DNA from: Gemmatimonadota bacterium
GTDB lineage: Bacteria > Gemmatimonadota > Gemmatimonadetes > Gemmatimonadales > GWC2-71-9
Length of the DNA stretch: 41,133 nucleotides
Assembly (NCBI GenBank): GCA_024641735.1
Contig: JAHECN010000007.1
Coordinates: forward strand, 1 to 41,133
Direction: 5' to 3'
A program made the translations under genes and the position numbers. Of the stretch, positions 40,093 through 41,133 are shown in pieces; positions within the stretch are counted from its first letter, which is position 1; the number at the start of each line of letters is the position of its first letter. The notes below the pieces were generated by a model. That model searched no databases. It saw only the letters and a program-made list of their open reading frames with translations, and was not told the origin of the DNA.

Positions 40093-41106
40093 GTGATCCG
40101 CGTCGCGCTCGACGCGATGGGGGGCGACCACGCACCAGCCACGGAAGTGGATGGGGCGGTGCTCGCCCTTCGCGAATTGCCGGCCAACTTTGCCTTGCTC
40201 CTCGTGGGTCTCCCCGAGCGCATCGAGGCAGAATTGGCGCGTCACCCGGACGTGGACCGCAGCCGCCTGACGGTGGTCCCGGCGTCTGAAGTGATCGGTA
40301 TGTCCGAAAAGCCGATCGCGGCGATCCGCAAGAAGCAGGATTCCTCCTTGGTGGTTGGGCTCGCCCTCCAGAAGAAGGGGCTCGCGGACGCCTCGGTCTC
40401 GGCCGGGAATACGGGAGCGATCTTGGCTGGCTCCACGATCCTGCTCGGGCTGCATGAGGGAGTGGACCGCGCCACGGTCGCCTCGTCCTTCCCAGCGCCC
40501 GATGGTCCAGTGCTCGTACTCGACTCCGGTGCCAACGTCGACTGCACGGCCAAGGAACTGATCAACTTCGCCCACATCGGCAGCGTCTACGCTCGCGATG
40601 TCATGGGACGACCCAACCCCACCGTCGGGCTCTTGAATGTCGGGGAAGAGGACGAGAAGGGCACTGCGGTCGTCCGCGAGGCGCATGCTGCCCTCCGTCA
40701 GCACACCAGGATCAACTACATCGGCAATATCGAGGGCCGCGATGTGGTTGTCGGTCACCCCACGCACGGTCGCATCGATGTGGTCGTCTGCGATGGGTTT
40801 GTCGGCAATATTCTCCTGAAGTTCTATGAGTCGATGGCCAAGTTGCTCGGGCGCGTCCTGCACAAGGAGAGCCCCGGACTGCTCAAGTCACCGGAGCTCG
40901 GCCCATTGATGCGCTTTCTCGATTACTCCGAGACGGGTGGAGCGCCCCTGCTCGGCGTGCGTGGCGTCTCCATTATCTGCCACGGCTCCTCGACGCCGCT
41001 CGCGATCAAGAACGCCATCCGATACGCGGTTGCATCCGTACATGCCCGTCTGAGTGACCACATCGCTGCGGAGTTGAGCATGCCCGTGACCGCGTCGACC
41101 GAATGA
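40093..41106 (+). CDS. plsX: Phosphate acyltransferase PlsX
   Basis: IRVALDAMGGDHAP, ASVSAGNTGAILAGS, LDSGANVDCTAKELINFA, GFVGNILLKFYESM; GTG start. Confidence 0.97.
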   Translation: MIRVALDAMGGDHAPATEVDGAVLALRELPANFALLLVGLPERIEAELARHPDVDRSRLTVVPASEVIGMSEKPIAAIRKKQDSSLVVGLALQKKGLADASVSAGNTGAILAGSTILLGLHEGVDRATVASSFPAPDGPVLVLDSGANVDCTAKELINFAHIGSVYARDVMGRPNPTVGLLNVGEEDEKGTAVVREAHAALRQHTRINYIGNIEGRDVVVGHPTHGRIDVVVCDGFVGNILLKFYESMAKLLGRVLHKESPGLLKSPELGPLMRFLDYSETGGAPLLGVRGVSIICHGSSTPLAIKNAIRYAVASVHARLSDHIAAELSMPVTASTE

Positions 41107-41133
41107 TCAATCGCCCGATCGCCAGGATTACCG
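41103..41133 (+). CDS. fabH: Start of 3-oxoacyl-ACP synthase III (truncated by window end)
   Basis: ATGA overlap with plsX; MINRPIARIT N-terminus and plsX-fabH synteny. Confidence 0.7.
   Translation, partial: MINRPIARIT

Noticed and set aside
39427-40863. 478-aa minus-strand ORF
   Set aside because: Antisense to DUF177, rpmF and plsX; no domain signal.

Overview
The window is a dense, high-GC bacterial chromosomal segment made almost entirely of core-metabolism operons on the + strand. The only convincing minus-strand gene is dcd. Lineage looks Gemmatimonadota-like from gene content and style, but that is inference. Order: pgk(partial)-tpiA-secG-carA; HU-moaD-moaE-moaA; exported M28 peptidase; divergent TrmL-like SPOUT protein; mdh-sdhC-sdhA-sdhB-porin-like; Big-1/LVIVD lipoprotein plus PSMA-like M28 peptidase; pilT; dcd(-); complete 14-gene nuoA-N operon continuing into a phosphohexomutase and a UPF0182-like membrane protein; sucC-sucD; ndk; DUF177-rpmF-plsX-fabH(partial). 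I see no rRNA, tRNA, CRISPR, transposase or obvious defence system, and nothing I can defend as a wholly new multi-gene system. The points most worth follow-up are: (i) a near-consensus Rex/CRP-type operator (TTGTGAAACATTTCACGA) just downstream of a plausible sigma70 promoter, immediately before nuoA; (ii) a family of intergenic heptad (RGTCGYN-type) repeats arranged as inverted repeats at two loci 20 kb apart; (iii) a short NuoG that still carries the exact C-x2-C-x3-C-x27-C motif of cluster N7; (iv) a TrmL-like SPOUT protein with altered catalytic and SAM-site motifs; (v) a translationally overlapping LVIVD-lipoprotein/PSMA-like peptidase pair. All calls were made by reading translations and sequence by eye; no database search was run.
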